NCBI GenBank assembly: GCA_026413225.1
Contig: CM048557.1
Location: 45,267,371 to 45,331,370 of the forward strand
Direction: 5' to 3'
Source of the DNA: Otis tarda
Taxonomy: Eukaryota > Chordata > Aves > Otidiformes > Otididae
Length of the DNA: 64,000 nucleotides
Made by a program: the position numbers and the translations under genes. This document shows, piece after piece, positions 46,801 to 63,859 of this stretch. How positions within the stretch are numbered: position 1 is the first letter of the stretch; every line of letters begins with the position of its first letter. Under the pieces are notes generated by a model, which saw only the letters and a program-made list of their open reading frames with translations, had not been told where the DNA came from and ran no database searches.

Positions 46801-48580
46801 CCATTCACGTCAGACTCCTGCTCCACCTCAGTCAAGATTTTTTTTGGAGACTCCCACCTTGCCTTCCAACACACTTTCAACCTCCAAGGGACCAAAATCA
46901 CTGGTGATTTATTGCAGGCGCTCTCTAGTCCATCACCCACAGCAAAGACGAGTTTTTCCCTGCTCCCTGCAGCAGCAGTGGGCTGATCTCTGGCAGCGCA
47001 GTGCAAGGGCTTCAGTGTGAGGACAACGGCTGCTGGGCACATGGGGAAGAGCAGCCTGGGGTCTCCCACCCCACTTTGTACAGCTCCCACAGTGGGGACC
47101 GGACACCCGGCTAGCGCAGCCCTTCACGCTCACTGCGCTCCCAACACGCGTTCACTGCCAGCACCACCACGCGCATCTCCTGACACACGAGAGCCACACT
47201 TCTCCCTGCGATTCAGGGACAGCCAGAGACACGGGTGACCAGGACACCCCCAGCCCCACCACAGGACAGGGAAGGTCTGGAAAGGCGACAGCGGTCAGCA
47301 AGAGAGGAGAGGGCAGGGAAGCAGGGAGGGAGGCCAGTATCACCAGGTATGTCACCAGGTCTCAGGGACAAGCCCAGAGAGCAGGTCCACACTGCTATGA
47401 TGTCTGGAGGGGGCGAAGCTGGCAAGTTGACCCTCCCAGCCCTTGGCAAGAAGCCCACCAACACCTCCCTGGCGCAGCCACAGCCCCGCAGCCATGGTTG
47501 CTTACCTGCATGGTGACCGTGCTCGTCTGCACAGGGACGCAGCGGAGACCCTCGTCCCCACAGCAGCCCCCACAACGCTGCAGGGAGACGCAGGAGGGTC
47601 TGAAAATGTACTCCACCTCGTCGGGAAACTCGGTAATGACGTCCACCAGCTGCTCCAGAGGCCGGCAGAAACTACGATTCCAGATCTCCCGAAAGGTGAG
47701 GACTGCAAGAGACCAGTGGTTGGGGGGGGCTAGAAGGGGGGGCTAGAAGGGGGCACCCCGGAGGGGCTGAGCCCAGCCAACCCACTGCTGGGGCAGGTGC
47801 AGCTGGGGTGGGGTGCACGGTGGGGTCCTGCACCCATCACGGGGGCGCAGGGATGCAGAAGACCGACCCCCTTGTGCCCCTGCTAACTCCATCACCGCAC
47901 TGGTGCGGGGCGGGGGGGCTCACGCAGCCACCACGGGCCCCACGGGCTCTTTCTCTGCCCGCCCGCCAGCTCCGTCTCCCCCTCCCCAGGCACCCCGCTG
48001 CCCCCGGGGCTCCCCCGCCCGGGGCAGAAGCCCCAGCCCCGCAGCGCGGCAGACAACCGCTCCCTCGGGGTTCGCAGCGGGGAGCCGAAGCGGAGCGCTC
48101 CTGCCCGGGACGCCGGTACCGGAGCAGCAGGGCAAGTCCGGGGCAGAACTGCGCTCTGCTGCGGTGCCCGGTACCACAAGCGCCCGGGGCACACTGGAGG
48201 CGGGGGGAACAGGCTGCTCCGAGCCCCGGGGGTACCGACCCCCCCCCCTCCCCGGGTTGCCCCCCGCTCCCAGCCGGGGCACCGGCTGCCAACTCACCGG
48301 GCGGCTGCGCGCTGACGGTCCCCCGCGCCTCCGGGGCCTGCAGGGAGGGAAAGGCGGGCGCTGGCGGAGGCGGCAGGGGGGGACCCACCGCCACCTGCCC
48401 CCCAACACCGGGAGGAGCTGCCCCAGCCCCCACCGCCACGCCGGGGCAGCGGCACCGGCGGGGCCGGGCTGCCCCCGCTCCGACCCCCCCCACCTCCCGC
48501 CCCCCGGGTCTCACCGGGGCGGGGGGCGCCCCCAGCGCCCCGGCCACGAGCAGCCGCAGGAAGGCGCCGAGCAGCCGCAT
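43884..48580 (-). CDS. PGF: PGF, placenta growth factor (7 coding exons)
   Basis: Secreted VEGF-family cystine-knot dimer, a ligand of VEGFR1 (FLT1) and, through its basic tail, of heparan sulfate or neuropilins. Exons in reading order: 48580-48515, 48337-48298, 47702-47506, 46174-46098, 44830-44801, 44710-44648, 43905-43884. Total 164 residues (human long form 170). Residues 1-18 or so are a signal peptide (MRLLGAFLRLLVAG). Exon 3 is 197 nt, as in other VEGF genes, and carries most knot cysteines: C48, C73, C79, C82, C83 (CGGCC) and C90. Exon 4 adds CEC (C124, C126). Exon 5 is 30 nt. Exon 6 is a 63-nt basic cassette (RRSKGRGKRRQDKKRHKG) equal in length to the human PlGF-2 insert. Exon 7 codes only for CGTPRR-stop, like human CGDAVPRR. 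Skipping exon 6 keeps the frame and gives a PlGF-1-like form. The exon 5-7 assignments rest on phase and resemblance. Confidence 0.93.
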
Positions 48581-48990
48581 CGCCGCTCCCGCCGCCCCGG
48601 CACCGACTCAGCGCCGCCGCTACCGCCCCGCCGCCGCCGCCGCCCCCGGCATGTCGCCCCGCCGCCACCGGGCCACCGGCCCCGCCGTGCCGCCTCCGCC
48701 GCCGCCGGGCCATGGGAGCGCGCCCCGCTCCGCCGCCGTATTTCACCGCCGCCGCCCCGCCCCGCCCCCGCCCCGCCGCGGGGACGGCCGGTTCTCCCGG
48801 GCGCGGCGGAGCCCCCCTCCGCTCCCCCGCCTCCAGCCCCTCGCACTGGCACCGGCCGTTTCCTCACCGGGCTGCCGCGGGGACTTCTAGGGCCCGTGCC
48901 CAGTGCATCCCCCGGGGGCGCGGGAGGTCCCGAGGCTGCGTCGGGGCTCCTCGGGTCGCTGGGCTCCCCACGTCCCGTTCGCCTCCCCCC
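47900..48990 (-). promoter_or_regulatory. PGF: PGF CpG-island promoter
   Basis: Extremely CpG-rich block spanning intron 2, exons 1-2 and about 400 bases upstream of the PGF start codon (minus strand). CCGCC boxes (Sp1-like) are dense at 48590-48780. No TATA or CCAAT box stands out. Long open frames on both strands (for example 47813-49159 on plus) are a by-product of the GC content. Confidence 0.7.
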
Positions 48991-51900
48991 CGCCCTGTGC
49001 CCACCCAGCAGCCCCTTTCCCATCCATCCACTCCACCCAGACCCCCCATGCCTGTCCATCCACCCCATCACCCCCCAGTGTGCCCCATGCCCACCCGCCA
49101 GAGCCCTCGCGGGGGTGTTTCCAGCCCCCTCAGCCCCAAGGGGGATCCCTCCAGTTTGAGAGGGAAGGGAGCACAGCCGTTCCCTGGAGCAGGTCTCGGG
49201 CCAAATCCTGCTGCCAAGCGCAGACCCAAAGGAGCTCTGTGGCCTTTCCTGCGCTATTTTTAAGCCCCAGCGGCCAGGGAAGCTGGAGCTACGGGAGGTG
49301 GGAAGGGAGGAGATGCCAGCGGGCAACACGATCCCCCGTGGGCCGCAAGTCCTAGGGAAATAACGGGCTCTGCATCCCTGCCAGGATTCACGTTTCTGCC
49401 CTTCTGGGAGAGCCGGGAGCTGCTCCAGGGCTTCCCTGCCCACCTCCGTGTGAGGTCCGTCCCCGTGGCGTGAGGACGCCAGTGGCTTGTCCCCAGCCCC
49501 GTGGGGTCTGTCCCTGGGGGACGTGGCCACACCAGCCGCCTGTCCTCAGTCCTGGTGGGCCAGGCAGGTGGCAGCGGCTCAGGCGTCAGCAGGAGCTGGG
49601 CCCTGGCTAGAGCTTCCAGGCGTTCGGTACCGCTGAGCGTGTGAGAAAGCTGCTGGAGCAGGGCCTGGCAAATTAGCAAGGAGATGCTGCAGAGATAAGT
49701 GCACAGAAATCCTGGCCCCGCCGGGGGGGCCGGTGCACTGCAGTTCATCACTCAGCGGCACAGCACAGGGGGTGCCGGGGGGCTGCCATGGTGGCATTCG
49801 GTGCCTGTTCATGCTCTCACCCCTGGCTGGGAAGCAAGGAGTGGGTAATGTCCCCATTGCGATGGCTGGAGCATGCCTGTGCTCTCCCTCTGCTACCTCA
49901 CGGACCCTCCTGGGCCAAGGGGACCCCCTCCCCACCTCCACAGGGATGGTTTTGAGATGGGGGGGCAAAGGGAGCATTTCCTCCCACCCAAGAGCCCTGA
50001 CCAGAGGCCGCCCCGAGCAGCAGCTGCTGCCAACTCGCTGGACAGACAGAATCCTGTTATTGCAAAGACCGTGACCACACAGGGCCTCACGCCTGTCCTT
50101 GCATGAAGGTCCCTCGGGGCCACCTCTCAGACACAAGGCCAGCCTCTGGCGCTGGAGCAAAGGGCTCTCCCCCAGGAGCCGTGTGGCTGGGGAGACCAGC
50201 CCTTAATTGCCGAGTACAATCCTGTTCCTGGTCTGAAGCTATTTCCTCGGAGGCCTTGGGCAGAGTTTACATTCCTGGGATGAGCATCCCCTTTCTAGGC
50301 AGCACAGAGCAGAGACAGGAGCAGAGAAATAATATTTGGACACTGGTAACCTGTGACCAGCAACATCCTCCTGCGAATGGGAGAAACATCCAGCTGGCTG
50401 GGGCCGTGGCCACTCGCTTTCCTCTCTGCTGCGCTCTTTCCCCGGGGGCTGAGCCTACCCTTCTCCAGCTGCAGGACAAGGCTGGAGGCTGATGCTATAA
50501 ATGCACTGGCGTGTCCCTTGCACTGCCTCCCACCAGGCTCTGGGGAGCCGAGCTACGCATTTTGGGAACAAGGGACAGAGGAGGCTCAAGGGACTGGCCA
50601 GGGACATAAGGCAAACAGAGACATTTCCTTAAGGGGCAGATGCCTCCCTCGCAGTGAGCCCCATGTGCCGGCCGAGGGCTGAGAGCATCCCCTCGAATAT
50701 GCCACCGCCTGCCTGGGTCACCTCCCTGCCCCGGTGGCCCCGCTGGGGTGGGAGGAGGTGGGGAACAATGGTGCGTCCCTGCTGCAGGTGAGCCCTGGCA
50801 GTTCAGCAGGGACAGGCAGACCCAGCACCCAGCTGCAAGCACACCGCAGCACAGCTCTGCCAGCGAACAGGCTCATCTCCATGCCTCTTACACCTTCTGG
50901 GTGAGGGGCAGGAGCAGGGGGGCCCGGGCTGCCCATGAGCACTGAAGGAGCCCAGTGCAGGCTGCTGCTCTCCCCTGTGAAACCTCACCCTGCTCACCGC
51001 AGGCCAGGTCCCTCTAAGTTCCCTTTTCCATAAAACAGCCCCATTTGGGCATCAAATTCCCCTCATAGGCATCTTCTCCCCTGCAAAACCCCACCTTCAG
51101 CATCTCAGATGAAAAGACCCCAACAAAAACCTGCCCCTGCATTGCTCTTAAGCCGACTGTAGCCAGGATCTCCTGCGTCACCCCTGAAGCCCCTAGAGAA
51201 CACCCCTGAAATATTCGGGGCATCATTTTTGTGCTGCTGCTGTTTGGGACACCAGAGTCAGTCTGATGAGAGCTGAAGGCTTCCACCGGGGGATGTGCCA
51301 AACACCACTCCAAATGCTCCAGCGCCTGGCACAGCCACCCCCTCGGGCTGCTGCTGCCCCTGCCCAGCGGGCAAGAGTCCCGCAGCAGCTACCTACATCC
51401 TGCGCTGCAATGGGGCTCCCAAGGTCAAAGCAGCATAAAGACGTAAGGCACTGGGCTCCTCACTCATGCCCTTCATCCCTGAGTGCCCATGTTTCACCCT
51501 CTGTGTTCCGTTTGATTATTTTCCCTGGCCCTGTGATCCAGCTCTAGACTCTCCTAAGCCCTATCAGCGAGCGCGGAGGATTTGTTTCGTAGCTAACACT
51601 GAGATAAACCTCCTCAATCTTCTGGAGGTTGTGTCTCCACAGCGGGGATGGAAGGCAAAAGGCAGAGAGAGGGCTGGAGACTGGGTGTTTGGAGCTGCAT
51701 GTGAGAGCGGAAACAGGGATGGGCATGGTCTGGCAAGGGGCTTCCCTGGCACCAGCCTCTCCGCACAGGGAAACTCGGGCCTCTCTGCCAGGAGATTGCT
51801 GTTGATTTATTCCGGGAAACACAGGGTTCTCCAGTGCCCTTGCAAGCAAGCAGGGCTGCACCAGTGACCCCTGGATGGTCAGCATTGCTCCTCAAGGAAA

Positions 51901-54900
51901 CCACCTGCAAACAACCTGCCCGGGCACCCGAGCCCTGAAGGGCTCCCCAGAGCCACGCGGCGGCCGAGGCTCCGAGAGACACCACCGGAGACTCCGAGAG
52001 ACACCGCCAGCACATCCCTAGCTCCGGGCGGCTGGTTGCTCTGGGGTCAGTGCCTCCTCCCAGCCCAGGTGCGCAGGGGGATGTGTTTGCCGAAGGGGAG
52101 GCTGACAATAGGGGGAAATGGGCCGTGCCACACACCCCGATGGCGGTGGCTCACGGCCCCGGCTGCTGCTGCCCGTGGCAGGCGGAAGCGTCCAGCCTTA
52201 GTCAGCCCCGGCTGCACGTGGCAGGAACTCTGCTGTTTGTTTTGGTTCCTCGGGAGGGGAGTTCGGCCTCCCCAGGGACCCACAACCGAAACCTCAGGCA
52301 CCTGATGGCCCGGCCTGGGGAGAGCAGGGTCTGGCCCCTCTGGGTCACAGGGAGCGGGGCCGGCCCAGGTCAGACATGAGTTTTGGAGGGGCATGGGATG
52401 GGCACCAGGGCTGCCTGAGAGAGATAAAGGCAGGAGACCCTGGCCAAGGGGTATCCATCACAAGCCTGGGCACAGCTTAAATCCCCCACGGGGGCAGGGA
52501 CGATGCCACCGAGGAGGAGGACCCTGAGACTGCCAGAGCCAAGCCCTGGGAAGCCGTGGCCCTCAGCCAGCCAGCGCTCAGGAAACAGGTCGGCGGCTGG
52601 CAGACCCAGGGCCACCCCGCTTAATGCTTTGTCTTTCAGCGCAGGCCTAGTTTAGTGCGGAGCCTGAGCCCAGAGCAGGGGACAGAGCTGCCTTCCCACC
52701 AGGGCAAAGCTGCGGGCAGGTGGCAAAGCGATGCCGGCAGCGGATGGGAGGGTTAATGACAACCAGCCATCTCCCAGCCTAGCCATGGGTCAGCTGTGCC
52801 CTGTGGAGAGCACACACAGGCTGGGCAGCCCCGTGCAGGAAGGACTGGCCGGGCCACGGGTGTTTGCAGGAGAGCACGGCCCTGGAGCAGGGCGAGGCAG
52901 CAGAGAGCCGAACCGCAGCCCCGAGCATACGTGGGTGCCTACGGGTAAGCGTCGCGTCAGCAGCCTCCGCAGGGCTGCAGCTACGGTGCCAAAACAACAG
53001 CCCCTTGCACACGAGGTGCCGAGAGTCTGGAGCAGGAAGCGGAGACTCAGCACAGCTCACCCCTTGGGCAGAGCCCAAGCTCTTGCAAGCCCTGGGTGGG
53101 AGCAGAGCCCCCATGCCCCAGAAAGCCTGCGCGAATTTGTCCCCGGCAGTCGCAGAGTGCTGCTTGGGAAAGCCCAAACAGGCTGCGACCAGGTGCAGCA
53201 GCGTGTGTGTGACCCTCCACCACCGACAGAGATGAAACACCCCAGGCCCACGTGGGGCGGGAGGGATGGGGTATGGCAGCCCCGGGAGGGACAGGAGTCT
53301 CCCAGCAGGAGTGGGGCAGAGCAGCCCCTCTCTCCAGGAAAAAAAAAAAAAATGAGGTCACTTTTCCACCAGAGAACCAAGCATATTCTGCACATCTATC
53401 ATGTTTCATCTCCCCTGGAAAAAGGGCAGCGAGCATCAAACGGAAAGGAGAGGTGCACGGGCACCAGTCGCTCGCTCCTCTGGCGCTGCCCCTCGCCTCC
53501 CAGCTCTGCTGGCCCCGCCAGCCGGTGGGCAGGGGCTGCCAGACGCTTTTCTCCCCTGCCAAACTCGAACCCAATCCACGCCCAGCCCAGAGCTTCTGGC
53601 TGCTTATCATGTGGATGCAGTTCTTCTGCTTTTAGCTGTCATAATATTGACACAAAGCAAAATAATAGTGATGGCGAGACTCTGCCTGGCTCTGGAAGGC
53701 AAACAGGCGAGGAGACGGAGAGCAGCAGGCTCCGCTATTGTGCGGGACGAGGCAGCGGCCTGGGCTGCTTCCAAGCTCTGCTCCCCGGCATCACGCCTGC
53801 CGATAAGGGAGGGGGGAATGTCGGATGAGGGCGGAGGGGGGACGCAGGCTCCGCAGCACGCTCTCCTCATTGAGGAACGAACGTGTGCATCGGCAGGGCT
53901 TCATCCCGGAGGCTTTCCCAGAATGTGGGCGGAGGAGTGGCTCATCTCTCCCTTTCCCTGAAACCTGGCAGCCGCTGAATAGCTGCCATCACCCGCAGCA
54001 GACAATGAGCAAAGCGAGCCCGGGGCCAGCTGCAGCGCCAGGAGCGCCTGAGCGGAGGAACTGTGGGGAGCTGGCCGGTGACCAGGAAGCATCCCAGACT
54101 GCTGGTGTCACGGACCCCTCGGTGACCACAAAGCAGCCGGCCCGCGCTTTGTCTCGCCCCAAGGGCCTGGCTTCCTGCAGCCGCGCCAGGTTTGCTCGGG
54201 GACTTCTCTGAAGCCAGCCCGGAGGGATGGGCCCCCGGCATCGCCTCCGCCTGGGCCCAGCCAGCCTGCCGCGTGCCCTCTGAGTGGGGACAGAGCCACA
54301 GCCAACACCGGGGTGGTGCCACTGAGCCTTCTGAGCTGCTTGTGCCTTTGGTGGCAACAAGCAATGCAGACATCTTTTCCAGGTACGAAGGCCCAGCACA
54401 CTGTTAGCGATGCCGGGGCCGGCACCGTCAGCCCAGCCCCGCACCACGCTCCCTCGTCCCTCGCTGGGGCTTGTTTTTGTACACGACACACAGTGACTTC
54501 CCACACTTCCCTTGCCTCTTCCTGACCAGCCTGGCCTTTGAACCAGCTGTCTCCAGCTGCCTGCATCCCGAGAAGAGACCTGGGGAACTGCCACAGATGA
54601 ATGAGCCGACGAGTGAAGCTCTACATCCAGGGGAGGCATTTGGACGCCAGCTTCCCATGCCGCTCCCAGGGACCGGGAAGGGTGAGGGGCAGCCCAGCCT
54701 GGGCTGCTTCCACAAGCCCTAGAAAAACCCTCCTGCTTCCAAGCCTTGGTCTCTATTTTTAAGGCTCCAAAAAGGAGGGGGGCACAAATGGCAAACTTGC
54801 TGGCAGGAGAGCCAGTCCCTGGGCCGGATTCAGAACCGCCTACTCGCTTCCCATAGGGATCGCGGACTCCATCGGTACTGCAAGGGTCTGGCTATGGGCT

Positions 54901-57900
54901 CAGCCCACCTGCAGGTGCTGCGTTGACGTGAGGATGAGCCAGCAGCCGTTTTCCAGGCAGACACAAGCGCACGTACAGGCTGCCAAGGAAGGAGCTGCAT
55001 CAAATCCTTCGCTAACCTGAGGCGCTGAATCCATCCTGTTACTCCCCAGAGCAAGCGCCGCCGCTGACCAAGTCCCTGGTCACCCAGGTGGTTACAGCCA
55101 TGCTTTCCCGAGGATGATCAGTTTAGAGGGCAGTTGTTACCAGGGTCATCAGCAAAGACAGCAGAACACATGCTCTGGTACCTGCAGCGTCAGCAGTGAA
55201 TTTCAAGCATGATAAAACTGCCGATGACTCAGGCAACGTGTGTGTGTGCTTCCAGACCTGCAGAGCTGAGCTCTCCAGCTATTCACATACCTGCTTTTGA
55301 TCACTGGCTGTTTGTTTGGGTTTTTTGTCTTCTTCCCTTGTAAACTCGAGTTTTAAACGTGCATTCAGCACTCCGTTCAGCCCATCATTTCCATCCCCTT
55401 CACTTACTAAGTGACCTACTTTCTCCCCTGAGGCGTGCAGAAAGCACTGCTTTGCACTCCCACAGCAGATTCACTGCTGCCTCCTTACAGCTCTGCCTCC
55501 ACATCTGTGGCTGTAAGAGCTTTGGGTTTGACTCGTCCCCTCCATTTTTGTCTCAGGCCTTTGAGGATGGACTTTCCAAAGAGCCATCACGTCACACCAA
55601 AGATACCTTTGGTGTATGTTTCTCCTTAGGACCGTGCTTTGCGTTCCCACCGCTCCCAGGCACCGTGCCGTCCTTAACTCAGTCACTCGTGCTTAGCAAG
55701 TGGCTTAGGCACCCAGCGATGACCCTGCGCTGCTTCTTCCTGTGCTACCTCTCCAGATTTCACAGCGGGTGCCGTGTCGACAGCCTGCCCTGTTGTTCCT
55801 GCTGGGCTGTGGCTCTGCCAGCTCTCGCCGGCTGGCTCCTTCCTTTCGCCTGCGCTGAGCATGAGCAGCTCACTTTGCTTACCCGGGTGTTGCAGAAGAG
55901 TCCAATTACTAGAGTTCAGCAAACTCTGATTCCCCTCCCTGGCATTTCATCCAGCACACTTATCCGCTGAGAGTTTCTAACGCAAACAGCCTCCCAGCAC
56001 ACGACGTTCCAGTGCTCCCAGGCTCTACCCAGCTGCTGTCCTGCCTTCTCCTCGCTCACACAAGCACTTGAGGGATGACACTCAGCCCCCAGGGATGCAG
56101 TATTTGCTGAGTGGAGGGGAAGCAGCATCTCCAGCAGCCATCCCTGACGGTACAGAGCAGGACGCCATGCAGGGCAGGCTGGCAGCCTTCCGAGATGAGC
56201 CGGATTTCAGCTCCTTTGCAGGCCCAGAAAACGTGCTGCCTTGCTTGGCTGGCCAGCTCATCCCCTGCTCAGCTCTTTTGCCCGCAGCACCAGCACCGTC
56301 TGCAGTTGTGTCAGCCTGCTCACTTGCTCACACACCAGCTCAGAAGCTGCAGCAGCCAACTCTGCCCCAGGGAACCTGTATGGACCTGGGAAGGGAAGGA
56401 GGGTGTGCTGTGCAGGGGGCAGCCACCCGTGGCGATGGCAGGAAAGGGGGGTCCTGCTCCTTAACACCTGGCAGCTGTTGACCAGCAGGAGAATCTCCTT
56501 CCAGCTGCCCAGGGATGCACACACACCCCCCCCACCACACTGCCCCTGCCACAGCAGCCAGCAAGGCAGCGAGATGTTAGCCGAGTACACCAGGACACCA
56601 ACACACATCTTTCCAGCTGCCTTCCTCACTTGCCCCTGCGCTGCCCTCGCTGATGCTCCTCTTCCCCATTCCCTCCTTTTTGGTCCTCCCGGGCACTCCT
56701 TGCCTAGCTCACTGGGTCCCGGCAGCAGCTGATGGCTAATGACAACCAGATGTCTTGTAGCCGTGGTCCTTTTGAGCAGCCAGAGCCCGGGGTTTGCCCT
56801 GCAGCTCTCTGGAGAGTGGCAGGTTCTGGCTCAGCTCAGCTACACAGGGCTAACAGCTCCCGAAATCCCCATTCAGAGCCTTTCATTCATGAAATACGAG
56901 GTGGCAGACCAAGCGCAGGACTCTGCCCCTCAAGGGAGACCGGACTGCTGGCTGGCTTTGGCCAGCTGTGGCAGCAGTGCCCGGCGCGAAATGCTGTAGG
57001 GAACAGGGTAGGAATGGCGTGAGCAGGGAAAAACCTCTTGCAGCCTGGCAAGGCGCTGAGAAGAAACTGCCCCGCAATAGTTACTGGGACTGGAGCAGGG
57101 AATGTAAACAGCCCAGTATCCACAAGGAGGTCATAACCTCAGAGTCCGATTTCCCTTCCTCTTTTCCCTCCTGCCTAATCTCCAAGAGCTGCTCTGTTTA
57201 CTAGTGAGATAAGTAAACAAACAAAGGCAAGCTCTGAAGCAACGGTTTTTAATTTTTCTTTTGGCCAATTCACTGCGTGCCCCAGTCCCAGGGTGCACAC
57301 GTGGGAGCAGTCTCTACACGCCACAGCAGCCGGCACACAGCAACGCATGGGCAGAGCCAGCGGCAGAGGCAGGCAGCCGACAGGCACGGGCAGCCCTCCT
57401 CTGCCTTGCCTGCAATGCAGCTGCATGGAGGGGCAAAAGGAAGAAGTGTGTTACTCTGCACAAACACAGAGCCGGGCAGGCCTTGCTCTAGGGAGCCTCC
57501 TATTTACACCAGATAGAAGAAAACAGACCCCTAAAGCTGGGAAGAAAGGGGAGAGAAGGCAGCGGGGAGCAAGGATGTGCCTGGTCAGCGGGGCCCAGCA
57601 CAGCCAAGCCAACAGCAGGGCAAACCCTGTTAACTCTGCTGACTCTCCGGCAGCAACGGGCAAGACAAGCTGATTGAGGAGGGAAACTGTGACTTCCAGC
57701 CAAGGCAGCAGCATCCCCCCAAGCACATCCAGGCAAATCAGACGCACAGCCTTTCGCCAGGTGTTCCGGGGATGCTGTGAGCTTCCCTCTCCAGGCTGGC
57801 AAGCGCGCTGGCTTCCAAGCACACAGTGACACTTGGGGAAGCGGGAGGAGGAGAGAGGTGTGCAAAGACTCTCAGCCTAGCCCAGGCTTTGGGTGGCCAA

Positions 57901-58400
57901 TCACCTGTAATACGCCCTCAAGACCTAGCCCCCCAGGTGCTGGTATCTTGCTGGGGACCCAACAGTCCCAAGATGGCAGCTGACTGTATGACAAGTCCTA
58001 AAAGAATCACACAAGCACAAAAAAGATGCGATGAGCACCCAAGGCCCTATGGGGCCCTGCAGGAAGCACACACTGAAAGCTTCCAGCGTGTGCTTTGATT
58101 TCTAGTTTACTTTGATTTCCTAATCTAAAACAACAGGACACAGAGCAGAACCACAGAGTAAAGCAACGCTGCAATGAGAATACTTCCATGGCTCCTGCCT
58201 GCTCCCTGGACACAGAGCTCCAGGAACTACACACAAAGGAGCTACATTCCTGCCTTATCCAGGGCTGGTTCTGGCTCTGCCAGCAAGAACAATTGGACTG
58301 CCAGGAACTGCGCCTTTCCCACCCCATTTGCTTTGGCTCTTTGCATCTAGAACACCACGCGGTCCAAAGTAAATCCCTGCTTATGGGCTCTCCCTGCTGC
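48991..58400. other. Intergenic region PGF / EIF2B2
   Basis: About 9.4 kb with no gene that I can support; in human no protein-coding gene lies between PGF and EIF2B2. The sequence is GC-rich with scattered AT-rich patches, the clearest around 53600-53690 (ATAATATTGACACAAAGC, then AAAATAATAGTGATGG). There is an A-run near 53340-53353 and a short local duplication of CTCCGAGAGACACC at about 51970-52010. An ATTAAA on the minus strand near 57250 might end a minus-strand transcript. The region may hold PGF enhancers, but none can be proved by eye. Confidence 0.5.
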
Positions 58401-58994
58401 TGGGCACCGACCCGGCTCCCTCCCTCCGGCCCTGCAGCACAGACACCGCGTTCCCGTGCGCAGGCCCTTCCTGACGCCGGCCCGCAGCCTTCCCCTCCAC
58501 AGAGGCGTCGACGGCGGCGCGCAGGCCTGGCGCTTCCCCGGGCAGAGGCAGCCCTGCTGCCAGCGGGCACCTCCCGGGCTGTGCCAGGCGCCAGGCCCGC
58601 CGCCCACCTCAGGGGGCGCCTCCCCGGGGGGGGGCTGCCCACGCCCCCCCCCCGCTCGCCGGGCTCCAGCGCCTTCTCACCCCCACCAAACCTGGCCCCG
58701 CTGGCACCGAGGCCCGGCCGCCGCCGCCGCCCCTGCTTGCCCCGACCCCAGACCGCCACCGTCCCGCAAGCCCCTGCGCGGCCAGTGGGGTCAGAGGTCA
58801 CCGCCCGTCTCCCGGGTTACGAGAAAACCCTTCCCCTCCGCAGCCCACTCGTCAGCCGCACCTCTCATTGGCTGCGCCGCCACCGAGGGGTGGCACCACT
58901 TTGGCGGGCTCCGCTAATGGGGAAGCTGGGCGGCGGAAGCGGAAGTGCTGTGTGCATCTGCGGAACCCAGCCGTACCGGAGCGCTGCCACCGCC

Positions 58995-63859
<4,865 letters not shown>

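Noticed and set aside
47813-49159. Open frame of 448 codons on the plus strand over the PGF promoter
   Set aside because: CpG-island composition (Pro/Arg/Ala) with no domain, and it overlaps PGF exons 1-2 on the other strand.
52731-53828. Open frame of 365 codons on the plus strand between PGF and EIF2B2
   Set aside because: No motif or family resemblance; it crosses an A-run and an AT-rich patch that look non-coding, and competing frames are open on the other strand. No gene is known here in other vertebrates.
58007-58801. Open frame of 264 codons on the minus strand upstream of EIF2B2
   Set aside because: Mostly CpG-island translation (Gly/Arg/Ala) with no recognisable domain; kept only as weak evidence for a possible divergent transcript.
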